Source: an uncultured Synechococcus sp.
Lineage (GTDB): Bacteria; Cyanobacteriota; Cyanobacteriia; PCC-6307; Cyanobiaceae
Length of the DNA: 17,514 nt
NCBI GenBank assembly: GCA_913020095.1
Contig: CAJWAH010000007.1
Location: 1 to 17,514 of the forward strand
Reading direction: 5' to 3'
Within the stretch, counting starts at the first letter, position 1. Each line of letters starts with the position of its first letter. The notes beneath the pieces are model-generated. The model worked only from the letters and a program-made list of their open reading frames with translations. It did not search any database and was not told where the DNA came from. A program made the position numbers and the translations under genes. Below, one piece after another: positions 1 to 6,867 of the stretch.

Positions 1-2
1 TT

Positions 3-722
3 CCCTTCCTGATTCCGTTCTTTGGTTTTGGCGGCGGCGGCCTGTTTGGATTTTTGATCCTGATGGCCTTGATCGGCGTGGTGGTCAATGGCCTGCGTGG
101 TGCCACCGGCGGTGGCGGCATGGCGGCCCCTTCATTGCCCACCCAGCGCGCCGATGGCCCGGTGACGTTGGCCCAGCTGCAGCTGGGGCTGCTGGCCAGT
201 GCCCGCAGCTTGCAGGACGACCTGCGCCGTTATGCCCGCACGGCCGACACCAGCAACAGCACCGGATTGCAGCAGGTGCTGCAAGACGCCACCTTGGCGC
301 TGCTGCGCCACCCCGATCAGTGGGTGTACGCCAACTGCGAGTTGGGCCAGGTGCCTTTCAACACTGCTGAGGCCACCTTCAACCGCCTCTCGATGCAGGA
401 GCGCAGCAAGCTCAGCAGCGAACTCACCAGCAACGTCGATGGTCGCCGCATGGCGGAAGAGGCCACGGCGATTGCCCAGAGCGGTGATGCCGATGCCACC
501 AGCGAATACATCGCGGTGACCCTGCTGGTGGCCAGCCGCAACAAGATCGCCATCAAGGGCGTGGATTCAGCTGATCAGCTGCGCACGGCCCTCAGTGCCC
601 TGGGAGCCGTGCCAGCCAGTGAGCTGTTGGCCTTGGAGGTGATCTGGCAGCCCGATGGCGCCGGCGATGTGCTCAGCGCTGATGAGCTGATCACCGCCTA
701 CCCCCAGCTCAAGCACCTCTAG
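3..722 (+). CDS. DUF1517 family membrane protein (5' end outside window)
   Basis: The reading frame is open from the first bases of the window, so the N-terminus is missing. The visible part begins with a hydrophobic, glycine-rich stretch (PFLIPFFGFGGGGLFGF, then ILMALIGVVVNGL), followed by a soluble domain with VTLAQLQLGLLASARSLQDDL and a conserved-looking segment on a second hydrophobic core (EYIAVTLLVAS). This arrangement, a Gly/Phe-rich membrane segment and then an alpha/beta domain, is that of the DUF1517 family of cyanobacteria and plastids. From memory, the plant member is the thylakoid protein FLAP1, linked to acclimation to fluctuating light. The biochemical function is unknown. A TTG at 54 is an in-frame codon, not the likely start, because the family-typical sequence continues upstream of it. 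The gene ends with TAG, two bases from the stop of the convergent small gene. The family call is from recalled sequence character. Confidence 0.8.
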   Translation, partial: PFLIPFFGFGGGGLFGFLILMALIGVVVNGLRGATGGGGMAAPSLPTQRADGPVTLAQLQLGLLASARSLQDDLRRYARTADTSNSTGLQQVLQDATLALLRHPDQWVYANCELGQVPFNTAEATFNRLSMQERSKLSSELTSNVDGRRMAEEATAIAQSGDADATSEYIAVTLLVASRNKIAIKGVDSADQLRTALSALGAVPASELLALEVIWQPDGAGDVLSADELITAYPQLKHL

Positions 723-724
723 GC

Positions 725-955
725 CTAGTTGCCGCCGCCAGCGGCTTCCATCTTCTTCTTGGCCTCGCCCAAGCCATCTTTGGTGGCGTCTTTGACCTTC
801 TCGACGCTCTCTTTGAGCACCTTCTCGGCCTCATTTTTGGGGCTCTGCTGCTGGTTGTTGATGCCGATGGCGGCAATGATCACGCCCACCACGATCACCA
901 CCACGACCACAGCGCCGACGTTGACGCCGGACTTGCCTCCGCCGCTTTCGCTCAT
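725..955 (-). CDS. Small single-pass membrane protein, function unknown (76 aa)
   Basis: I do not recognise this gene. It starts with ATG at 955 and encodes 76 residues. A short Gly/Ser N-terminus is followed by one strongly hydrophobic segment of mostly Val/Ile (about residues 12-31). After that comes a charged helix of about 40 residues rich in Lys, Glu and Ala, which looks amphipathic or coiled-coil, and a GGGN end. The likely topology is one membrane anchor with a highly charged soluble tail. It lies 24 bases downstream of larB on the same strand and is probably the last gene of that operon. It meets the DUF1517 gene tail to tail with only two bases between the stops. Support for its being real: it is the only open frame that fits the operon here, it has a clean membrane-protein composition, and it fills the space exactly. 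The overlapping plus-strand frame at 729-962 is low complexity and is treated as a shadow. Confidence 0.7.
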   Translation of the reverse strand: MSESGGGKSGVNVGAVVVVVIVVGVIIAAIGINNQQQSPKNEAEKVLKESVEKVKDATKDGLGEAKKKMEAAGGGN

Positions 956-979
956 GAGTTGATTGCAGGAACCCTTGAC

Positions 980-1627
980 TTAGCCACGGCCCCGCAGAAC
1001 CCGCAACGCGGCCATCGCGGCGCCATAGCCGTTGTCGATGTTGACCACCGTGAGCCCCGGCGCGCAGCTGGCGAGCATGCCGCTGAGGGCTGCTTGGCCG
1101 CCAGCGCTGACGCCATAACCCACGCTCACCGGCACGCCGATGATCGGCTGCGGCACCAGGCCGGCCAGCACCGTGGGCAGGGCGCCTTCCATGCCGGCAA
1201 AGGCGATCAAGAGCTGCAGCCCATCGAGCTCGGGGATCACCTTGAGCAGCCGGTGCAGCCCGGCCACACCCACATCGGCAAAGCGCTGGCTGCCGATGCC
1301 ATGGCATTGCAGGGCTAGCTCGGCTTCAGCGAGCACCGGCAGATCACTGCTGCCGCCGCACAGCAAGCCCACCGCTGGCTGGGATGGGTTGGGCAGCTCA
1401 CCCAGGGTGAGGCAGCGCGCTTGGCTGTGGTGCACCAGCTCTGGGATTGATTCTTGGATGACGGCGGCTTTGGCGTGATCAACGCGGGTGACCAGGGCCA
1501 GTTCACCGGCGCGCTCAAAGTCGCGGGCGATGGCGATGATCTGCTCGGCGCTTTTGTGCTCACCCCAAATCGCTTCCACCAGCCCGAGGCGCTGGCGCCG
1601 CTCAAGATCCAGGCGGTGCTCACTCAT
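980..1627 (-). CDS. larB: Nickel-pincer cofactor biosynthesis protein LarB
   Basis: LarB is a PurE-related enzyme that carboxylates the pyridinium ring of nicotinic acid adenine dinucleotide and releases AMP. The product is pyridinium-3,5-biscarboxylate mononucleotide, the first intermediate of the nickel-pincer nucleotide cofactor. From the ATG at 1627 the protein has 215 residues. Family landmarks: GLVEAIWGEHKS (15-26), GGSSD (91-95), DVGVAGLHRL (118-127), AGMEGALP (144-151), SVGYG (168-172) and NIDNGYGA (196-203). Cys188 in SCAPG is in the position expected for the catalytic cysteine of this family. I chose the ATG at 1627 because it overlaps the upstream methyltransferase stop as ATGA and gives the usual LarB N-terminus; an in-frame ATG at 1669 would add 14 unrelated residues. 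The partners larC and larE are not in this window, so the cofactor's client enzyme is unknown. Confidence 0.93.
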   Translation of the reverse strand: MSEHRLDLERRQRLGLVEAIWGEHKSAEQIIAIARDFERAGELALVTRVDHAKAAVIQESIPELVHHSQARCLTLGELPNPSQPAVGLLCGGSSDLPVLAEAELALQCHGIGSQRFADVGVAGLHRLLKVIPELDGLQLLIAFAGMEGALPTVLAGLVPQPIIGVPVSVGYGVSAGGQAALSGMLASCAPGLTVVNIDNGYGAAMAALRVLRGRG

Positions 1628-2418
1628 GGCCGCTCCCAGATCTGCTCCACCAGTGTTGGCGTCATCCACAGCATGGCGCTGGCTTGTTCGGCCTCCAGCC
1701 GCTGCTGCTGCTCATCGCTCCACAACCCTTGCTGCTGCAGTTGCTGCGGGTAGCTGGAGAGAAAGTCCTGCAGCCACAAGGCTTTGGCTTCGCCGCTGGT
1801 GGAGCAATCCAGCAGGCTGCGGCAGCTCACCAGCCGCCAGCCGCGCTGACTGAGCAGTTCCGGCAGCTGGCTGGCTACATCGGGATCACCGCCTTGATCG
1901 CGCCAGTGGCGGATGCAGGTGGCAACGAACTCCGCCAGGGCGCTGCCGCCAGGGCGCAGCGAAAAGCTGTCCCAGCGGATGTATTCCTGCAGCACCAGCC
2001 GCCCGCCGGGGCGCAGCGCTGAGCCGAGGCCATCGAGCAGGGGCTCGAGCCTTGGCAAAAACATCCAGAGCCAGCGGCACCAGGCCCCATCCCAGTGGCC
2101 GGCCTCCGGCAGCGTTTGTGGCTGGGCCAGATCGGTGGCGATGCCGCGCAGTTGGCTCAAGTTCTGCTGATGGGCCAGCTGCTGGAGATGCTCGATGTAG
2201 CTCGGCGAAAGATCGAGCCCCAGCACCTGTCCGCTTGGGCCCACCAGCTCAGCGAGTTCCAGGCTGCAAAATCCCGGCCCGCAGCCGAGATCCAAGAGCC
2301 GATCGCCAGGGCCAAAGCCAGCGCGCTGCAGGCCGCTGCGGCATTCCTGGCGCCAAAAGCGGTGCTGGCGGCCAAGCCTTTCGAGCTCAGCGCTGTGGGT
2401 GCCGAGCACATAGGTCAT
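1624..2418 (-). CDS. Class I SAM-dependent methyltransferase
   Basis: This is a 264-residue Rossmann-fold methyltransferase. SAM-binding motif I is LLDLGCGPG at residues 41-49, and the acidic residue after strand 2 sits in LGLDLS at 66-71. A later LRPGGRLVLQEY segment matches the helix-loop-strand near motif III of UbiE/COQ5-like small-molecule methyltransferases. The N-terminal helix (HSAELERLGRQHRFW) probably caps the active site. The substrate cannot be told from sequence. It is translationally linked on both sides: its ATG overlaps the stop of the TIGR03792-like gene, and its TGA overlaps the larB ATG. Steady co-expression with larB and ispF is therefore likely, but a shared pathway is not shown. 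Fold assignment is secure; the specific function is unknown. Confidence 0.9.
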   Translation of the reverse strand: MTYVLGTHSAELERLGRQHRFWRQECRSGLQRAGFGPGDRLLDLGCGPGFCSLELAELVGPSGQVLGLDLSPSYIEHLQQLAHQQNLSQLRGIATDLAQPQTLPEAGHWDGAWCRWLWMFLPRLEPLLDGLGSALRPGGRLVLQEYIRWDSFSLRPGGSALAEFVATCIRHWRDQGGDPDVASQLPELLSQRGWRLVSCRSLLDCSTSGEAKALWLQDFLSSYPQQLQQQGLWSDEQQQRLEAEQASAMLWMTPTLVEQIWERP

Positions 2419-2819
2419 GGCTGCAGCGGCTTGAGCGCTCCTGCTCGCTGCAGGGGGAGAGGTTGCTGATCGCTCACGCCGAGGCAGTCGCGCAGTTGCG
2501 CATTAAACGCCTCCTCGGTGGAGCCAATGCTGCTGGCTGGGATTGCATCCCATTGCTGTTGCGACTGCCAGCCCACCAGCACCACCGCCTGCTGGCGCTC
2601 CGGATCCCAGAGCAGCTCGCGGCCGCGGTAGCCATCTTGCTGCTCCAGCCAGGGTTCCCAGTGCGCCTCCTCGGCCTGGCGCCAGCATTGGCGTTGCCCA
2701 GCGCTCACTGGCATCTGCAGCACCTCCACCACACCAGCGGCTGGATCAAGGGGGCGGACCGCCCAGGCTGGGGCGGCCCAAAGCAGCAGGCTCAGGAGCA
2801 GCGCGGCCAGCCAATTCAT
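2415..2819 (-). CDS. TIGR03792-like cyanobacterial protein with signal peptide
   Basis: This 134-residue protein opens with a clear export signal: MNW, a run of Leu/Ala, then APAWA with likely cleavage after residue 20. The mature part holds VEVLQMPV, several Trp residues, a [12 protein letters not shown] segment and [16 protein letters not shown]. Alternating strands with WQS..QWDAIP resemble dimeric alpha/beta-barrel (antibiotic monooxygenase-like) proteins, and the pattern fits the cyanobacterium-specific family I recall as TIGR03792, whose function is not known. A signal peptide suggests the periplasm or thylakoid lumen. The gene lies between ispF and the methyltransferase with ATGA overlaps at both ends. 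The family name is from memory; the signal peptide and overlaps are visible in the sequence. Confidence 0.8.
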   Translation of the reverse strand: MNWLAALLLSLLLWAAPAWAVRPLDPAAGVVEVLQMPVSAGQRQCWRQAEEAHWEPWLEQQDGYRGRELLWDPERQQAVVLVGWQSQQQWDAIPASSIGSTEEAFNAQLRDCLGVSDQQPLPLQRAGALKPLQP

Positions 2820-3301
2820 GGCTTAGTGAGCAGGGCTACGGCCTGGCAGGAGATGCCTTCTTCTCTGCCTTCAGCTCCCAGCTTTTCGTTGGTGGTGGCC
2901 TTCACGCCTACCTGCTGGGGATCCAGGCCCATGCGCTCTGCAATCGCTGCGCGCATCGCTTCGATGTGGGGCTTGAGCTTGGGCCGCTCGGCGATCACCA
3001 CCGAATCCACATTCACCACGCTCCAGCCGCGCTCACGCACCAGGCCCATCACCTGCTCCAGCAGAACCAGGCTGTCGGCCCCTTTCCACTTGGGATCGGT
3101 GGGCGGGAAGTATTTGCCGATATCCCCCAGCGAGAGGGCACCGAGCAGGGCATCCATGATCGCGTGCACCAGCACATCGGCATCGCTGTGGCCATCAAGG
3201 CCCAGGCCACCTGGGTGCTCGAGGGTTTGGCCGCCCAGGATCAGTGGGCGCCCCGGCACCAGCCGGTGGATGTCGTAGCCGTTGCCAACGCGGATATTCA
3301 T
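2816..3301 (-). CDS. ispF: 2-C-methyl-D-erythritol 2,4-cyclodiphosphate synthase
   Basis: IspF converts 4-diphosphocytidyl-2-C-methylerythritol 2-phosphate into the cyclic diphosphate with loss of CMP. It acts in the MEP pathway that supplies carotenoids, the phytyl chains of chlorophyll, and quinones. The 161-residue length is normal for the family. Signature residues are present: GYDIH (8-12), giving metal ligands Asp10 and His12; DGHSDADV (36-43), with His46 as the third metal ligand; [24 protein letters not shown]; and the cytidine-binding block [10 protein letters not shown] with EGI(S) near the C-terminus. The ATG at 3301 overlaps the stop of the NfeD-like gene and the TGA overlaps the next ATG, so it sits inside the coupled run. 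This makes ispF the main essential gene of the operon. The enzyme is expected to be a cytosolic trimer. Confidence 0.97.
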   Translation of the reverse strand: MNIRVGNGYDIHRLVPGRPLILGGQTLEHPGGLGLDGHSDADVLVHAIMDALLGALSLGDIGKYFPPTDPKWKGADSLVLLEQVMGLVRERGWSVVNVDSVVIAERPKLKPHIEAMRAAIAERMGLDPQQVGVKATTNEKLGAEGREEGISCQAVALLTKP

Positions 3302-3729
3302 GGCTCGACCTTAGAAGCCAGCACCTGCAGCCTGGTGCCATCGCGGCCCATCACCACCACCACCGCGCCTGGGGCCAGCGGCTGCTCCGGTTCGAGATTG
3401 TCGGCCGCCCAGCTCTGGCCCTGCCAGCGCACCCGGCCGCTGCTCGCTTGATCAAAACCGCCGATCACCGTGGCCCGCTCAGCCGCTGGGCTTTGGGCAA
3501 TGGCGCGCTCCTTTTGGCTCTTTGACCAGCGCCGGATCGCCAGCAATAGGCCGCCGGTGAGCAGGCCAAACAGCAGCAGCTGCGGCCACAGCGCCAGCGG
3601 CAACACGGCCGTGAGCACCGAGATCAGCAGGGCCGCCACCGCTGCCGGCAGCAGCCCATCGAAGCTGGCCCCCAGCCATTCACTGGCCATCAGGGCCAAA
3701 GCAATCAACAGCCAGGTGATGGCCTCCAT
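3298..3729 (-). CDS. NfeD-like membrane protein (short form)
   Basis: This 143-residue protein has two or three closely spaced membrane segments (about residues 4-20, 26-45 and 47-66), then a basic linker ([10 protein letters not shown]), then a small beta-rich domain. That domain ([24 protein letters not shown], then [19 protein letters not shown]) is the OB-fold typical of NfeD C-termini. Short NfeD proteins lack the ClpP-like protease domain of the long forms and are known partners of SPFH/stomatin proteins, often as neighbours. Here an SPFH gene lies immediately next door but in the opposite direction, with only 30 bases between the ATGs. This gene is the first of the coupled run leading to larB; its TGA overlaps the ispF ATG. 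A role in organising membrane proteins with the SPFH partner is an inference from the family. Confidence 0.85.
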   Translation of the reverse strand: MEAITWLLIALALMASEWLGASFDGLLPAAVAALLISVLTAVLPLALWPQLLLFGLLTGGLLLAIRRWSKSQKERAIAQSPAAERATVIGGFDQASSGRVRWQGQSWAADNLEPEQPLAPGAVVVVMGRDGTRLQVLASKVEP

Positions 3730-3759
3730 CGGCGATGCCTACTGCAGCCTGTTGCTTTC

Positions 3760-4707
3760 ATGCTGCCTAGCGTTGGGCTGTCTGCACCAGCTGCTGTGGA
3801 AGCGTTTTTTGGGATCCCTGCGCTTGTGGTGATCGCCTGGCTGGGGGGCAGCAGCGTCAAGATCACCAGCGGCGGCCAGTCGCGGTTGGTGGAGCGGCTC
3901 GGCAAGTACGACCGCCAGCTCACTCCGGGGATGTCGTTTGTGATGCCGGTGGTGGAGCGGGTGGTGAGCCTGGAATCGCTGAAAGAGCGGGTGCTCGATA
4001 TTCCTCCGCAGCAGTGCTTCACCCGCGACAACGTCTCGATTGAGGTGGATGCGGTTGTCTATTGGCAGCTGCTGGAGCACCCCCGCGCCCATTACGCCGT
4101 CGACAACCTGCAGGCGGCGATGGTGAATCTGGTGCTCACCCAGATCCGTGCCGAGATGGGCAAGCTCGATCTCGATCAAACCTTCACCACCCGCCAGGAG
4201 GTGAATGAGGTGTTGCTGCGTGATCTCGATCAGGCCACCGATCCCTGGGGCGTGAAGGTGACCCGCGTTGAGCTGCGCGACATCCACCCCTCCAAAGGGG
4301 TGCAGCAGGCGATGGAGCAGCAGATGACCGCCGAGCGCGAGAAGCGGGCGGCGATTTTGCGCTCAGAAGGGGAGCGGGAAGCTCAGGTGAATGAAGCCCG
4401 CGGCCGCGCCGAATCACTGGTGCTCGATGCCAAGGCCCGCAAGGAAGCTTTGGTTTTAGAAGCCGAAGCCGAAGCGCAGCAACAGCAGCTCATTGCCCAG
4501 GCCAAAGCTCTGGCTGCTGGCGAATTGGCCCAGGCCTTGGCAGCCAATCCCCAAGCCGCGGAAGCCATGCGCCTGCTGCTGGCCAGTGAGTGGATGGGCA
4601 TGGGCGAGCAGATGGCCCAGGCCAAAGGCGGCAGCGTGTTGATGGTGGATCCCCAGAGCCCAGCGGCGTTGCTCACGGCGCTGAAGAACCTGCAGCAGCA
4701 GGGCTGA
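3760..4707 (+). CDS. SPFH/stomatin-like (paraslipin-type) membrane protein
   Basis: The protein has 315 residues from the ATG at 3760. One N-terminal membrane segment (PALVVIAWLGG) is followed by the SPFH/Band 7 domain: QSRLVERLGKYDRQLTPG, the internal-repeat region, TRDNVSIEVDAVVYW, and RVELRDIHPSKGVQQAM. A long Ala/Glu/Lys-rich coiled coil follows (AEREKRAAILRSEGEREAQ and onward), and a C-terminal block with GSVLMVDPQSPAALL. Such proteins oligomerise on the inner face of membranes and organise lipid and protein microdomains or protease partners. The start is uncertain: an in-frame GTG at 3796 would give a 303-residue protein beginning directly at the hydrophobic anchor, and neither start has a clear ribosome-binding site. 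The neighbouring NfeD-like gene is a typical family partner. The TGA at 4705-4707 directly abuts the stop of trmD on the other strand. Confidence 0.92.
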   Translation: MLPSVGLSAPAAVEAFFGIPALVVIAWLGGSSVKITSGGQSRLVERLGKYDRQLTPGMSFVMPVVERVVSLESLKERVLDIPPQQCFTRDNVSIEVDAVVYWQLLEHPRAHYAVDNLQAAMVNLVLTQIRAEMGKLDLDQTFTTRQEVNEVLLRDLDQATDPWGVKVTRVELRDIHPSKGVQQAMEQQMTAEREKRAAILRSEGEREAQVNEARGRAESLVLDAKARKEALVLEAEAEAQQQQLIAQAKALAAGELAQALAANPQAAEAMRLLLASEWMGMGEQMAQAKGGSVLMVDPQSPAALLTALKNLQQQG

Positions 4708-5418
4708 TTAGTCCTCGCCGGGGTGTTCGGCTTGCCATTGCGCCCAGAGATCAGGGCGGCGCTGCTGGGTGCGCTCTTTTTGCTGCTCGGCGCGCCAGCG
4801 GGCGATGGCGCCATGGTCGCCGCTGCGCAGCACCGCCGGCACCTCCATCTCGCGAAAGTTGGCTGGGCGCGTGTAGTGGGGATGCTCCAGCAGCCCAGCG
4901 CTGTGGCTTTCCTCCACCAAGGAATCGGCGGTGCCAACGGTGCCGGGCCGCAGCCGCACGGTGCCATTGATGATCGTCATCGCCGGCAGCTCGCCGCCGG
5001 TGAGCACGAAATCACCGAGCGACACCTCTTCATCAGCGAGGCTGCGGATGCGCTCATCGAAGCCTTCGTAGTGGCCGCAGAGCAGCACCAATTGCTCGTA
5101 GTCGCTGGCCCAGCGGCGTAGGTCGGCCTGCTGCAGCGGCTTGCCTTGCGGCGTCATTAGCAGCACCCGCCGGCGCGGCTGCACCGGGATCGCTTCAAAG
5201 GCGGCAAACACCGGCTCGGGTTTGAGCACCATGCCCGCACCGCCGCCATAGGGCTCATCGTCAACCTTGCGGTAGCGATCGGTGGCGTAATCGCGCGGGT
5301 TGTGGGTGTGCAGCTCGGCGATGCCGGCATTGAAGGCGCGGCCGATCACCCCCAGGCCGCGGAGGCTGTCGAACACCTCCGGCACCAGGCTCACCACATC
5401 CAGCCGGAAGCTGCTCAT
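4708..5418 (-). CDS. trmD: tRNA (guanine-37 N1)-methyltransferase
   Basis: TrmD is the SPOUT-class knotted methyltransferase that makes m1G37 next to the anticodon and so prevents +1 frameshifting. The 236-residue protein carries the full set of family motifs: DVVSLVPEVFDSL (7-19), HNPRDYATDRYRKVDDEPYG (39-58) running into GGGAGMV, CGHYEGFDERI (114-124), SLGDFVLTGGE (133-143) of the trefoil knot, the flexible DSLVEES region with Asp165 as the likely catalytic acid, and HYTRP (181-185). It begins at an ATG whose bases overlap the TGA of the upstream phycobiliprotein-lyase gene. In many bacteria trmD lies with rpsP and rimM; here rpsP is about 5 kb away on the same strand, next to ffh and phoH. 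Its TAA abuts the stop of the convergent SPFH gene with no spacer. Confidence 0.97.
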   Translation of the reverse strand: MSSFRLDVVSLVPEVFDSLRGLGVIGRAFNAGIAELHTHNPRDYATDRYRKVDDEPYGGGAGMVLKPEPVFAAFEAIPVQPRRRVLLMTPQGKPLQQADLRRWASDYEQLVLLCGHYEGFDERIRSLADEEVSLGDFVLTGGELPAMTIINGTVRLRPGTVGTADSLVEESHSAGLLEHPHYTRPANFREMEVPAVLRSGDHGAIARWRAEQQKERTQQRRPDLWAQWQAEHPGED

Positions 5419-5870
5419 GAAGCGGGCTTGCTGACGCGGCGGATTTCCGAGCAGAACTGGGAGCCCTGCAGCTGGTCTCCTTTCCAGATCAAGAGGTTGC
5501 GCAGGCGCAGGTTGGGCTTGGTGAAGCTGATCGATTCTTCGATGCGCAGCTCGCCATCGCTATGGATCAGCACCAGGCGGCTGCCCACCTGCAGCTCCCA
5601 GCGGCCCTGCTGGCCGCTGCTGCCTTCCAGGCGTCCATCCGCCCAAAACGTCAAAACTGTGGAGGCCCCTGATGGCGGGGTGGCCTCCAAGCGGCCCAGT
5701 TCATCAGCATTCTCTGAGGCAGTCCAGCTCAGCTTGAGCTCGCCTTTTTCGCTGGTGTGCCAGCCCTCATCGCTATCGGCCGGTTGCAGCTGAGAACGCA
5801 GGCTCATCCAGGCGCCATCGCAGAGGGCGAGCACCTCAGCAGCACTGGTGGGGGGGAAGGCGTCAGTCAC
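5415..5870 (-). CDS. CpcS/CpeS-type phycobiliprotein lyase
   Basis: These lipocalin-fold chaperones attach bilin chromophores to cysteines of phycobiliproteins. The gene starts with GTG at 5870 and encodes 151 residues. The N-terminus has the family-type amphipathic helix followed by CDGAWMSLRSQL, the equivalent of the W..R motif. The middle forms successive beta strands (ELKLSWTAS, STVLTFWADGRLEG, RWELQVGSRLVLIHSDGEL). The C-terminus has the strongest marks, KPNLRLRNLLIW and QFCSEIRRV, which match the NLR.R and FCSEIR signatures of CpcS/CpeS proteins. Which bilin and which phycobiliprotein subunit it serves cannot be told. It is slightly shorter and less typical in the middle than the best-studied members, so a divergent or non-catalytic binding role remains possible. 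Its stop overlaps the trmD start (ATGA), and era ends 42 bases upstream on the same strand. Confidence 0.85.
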   Translation of the reverse strand: MTDAFPPTSAAEVLALCDGAWMSLRSQLQPADSDEGWHTSEKGELKLSWTASENADELGRLEATPPSGASTVLTFWADGRLEGSSGQQGRWELQVGSRLVLIHSDGELRIEESISFTKPNLRLRNLLIWKGDQLQGSQFCSEIRRVSKPAS

Positions 5871-5912
5871 AACAGCAGCAGGCCAATGCCCATCCTGCCG
5901 TGGCGGCTGGGC

Positions 5913-6842
5913 TCACTCGCCCCTGTAGCCCAATTCGGCCAACCGGCCGGGCTTTTGGCGCCAGTGGGGCACCACCTTCACAAACAGCTCCAGGTACACC
6001 GGCCCATCGATCAGCTTTTGCATCTGCAGCCGCGCGCCGGATCCGATCTCTTTGAGCATCGAGCCTTTACGGCCAATCAGGATCCCTTTCTGGCTGCTGC
6101 GCTCCACCATCACCGTGGCCAGGATCGCCGTGCGCGGGCCGTCTTCCACCACCCGCTCGATCTGCACCGCTACCGAGTGGGGAACTTCTTCTCGGGTGTG
6201 ATGCAGCACCTGCTCGCGGATGAGTTCAGCCAGCAGCAGGTTCTCCGGCTGATCGCTCACCGTGTCTTTGGGGTAGAGCATCGGCCCTTCCGGCAGCCGT
6301 TCGCCCAGGGCTTCCACCAAGGCGCTGCAGCCATCACCGGTGAGTGCGCTAAACGGCAGGAGCGGTGCATCAGGCAACGCCTCGCTGTAGGAGGCAATCA
6401 GCTCTTCACGCTGCTCTTCTGCGATCAGGTCTTGTTTGTTGAGGCCAATCACCACCGGTTGGCGGATGGACTTGAGCAGATCCAGCACAAATTGATCACC
6501 GCGCCCCATCGGTTCGCTGCCATCCATCAGGGCCAGCACCACATCCACTTCGCCAATGCTGTTGCGCGCGGTTTTTACCAGCCGCTCGCCAAGCAGGTGA
6601 TGGGGTTTATGGATGCCGGGGGTGTCCACCAGCACCAGCTGGGAGGTTTCGGTGGTGAGGATGGCCCGCAGGCGGTTGCGGGTGGTTTGCGCCACGGGCG
6701 AAGTGATCGCCACCTTCTCCCCCACCAGCTGATTGAGCAGCGTGGATTTGCCCACGTTGGGGCGCCCCACCAGGGCCACAAACCCCGAGCGAAAGCCCTC
6801 CGGGGTGGGGCTCAGGATCGAGTCCAGGGGGATTTCAACCAT
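5913..6842 (-). CDS. era: GTPase Era (30S ribosome assembly)
   Basis: Era binds the 3' end of 16S rRNA and acts in small-subunit maturation. The 309-residue protein shows G1 GRPNVGKST (26-34), a switch I region with AQTTRNR (51-57), G3 DTPG (73-76), G4 NKQD (135-138) and G5 SAL in FSALTGDG. The C-terminal KH domain contains the characteristic GRKGSMLKEIG loop, and the C-terminus has VKVVPHWRQ followed by LGYRGE. An N-terminal extension of about 18 residues before the GTPase domain is present. The start is the ATG at 6842, 25 bases after the stop of the acetolactate decarboxylase gene, so the two are probably co-transcribed. The phycobiliprotein lyase follows 42 bases downstream. Confidence 0.97.
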   Translation of the reverse strand: MVEIPLDSILSPTPEGFRSGFVALVGRPNVGKSTLLNQLVGEKVAITSPVAQTTRNRLRAILTTETSQLVLVDTPGIHKPHHLLGERLVKTARNSIGEVDVVLALMDGSEPMGRGDQFVLDLLKSIRQPVVIGLNKQDLIAEEQREELIASYSEALPDAPLLPFSALTGDGCSALVEALGERLPEGPMLYPKDTVSDQPENLLLAELIREQVLHHTREEVPHSVAVQIERVVEDGPRTAILATVMVERSSQKGILIGRKGSMLKEIGSGARLQMQKLIDGPVYLELFVKVVPHWRQKPGRLAELGYRGE

Positions 6843-6867
6843 CGCTTCAGTCTGCGCTGCCGTGGCC

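Noticed and set aside
1628..1669. Longer larB start at 1669
   Set aside because: It adds 14 residues unlike LarB and loses the ATGA overlap geometry shared with the other junctions of the operon.
2052..3278. Plus-strand open frame of 408 codons over the methyltransferase, TIGR03792-like gene and ispF
   Set aside because: It is antisense to three genes with strong motifs; its composition is Arg/Pro/Ala-rich and without domain structure.
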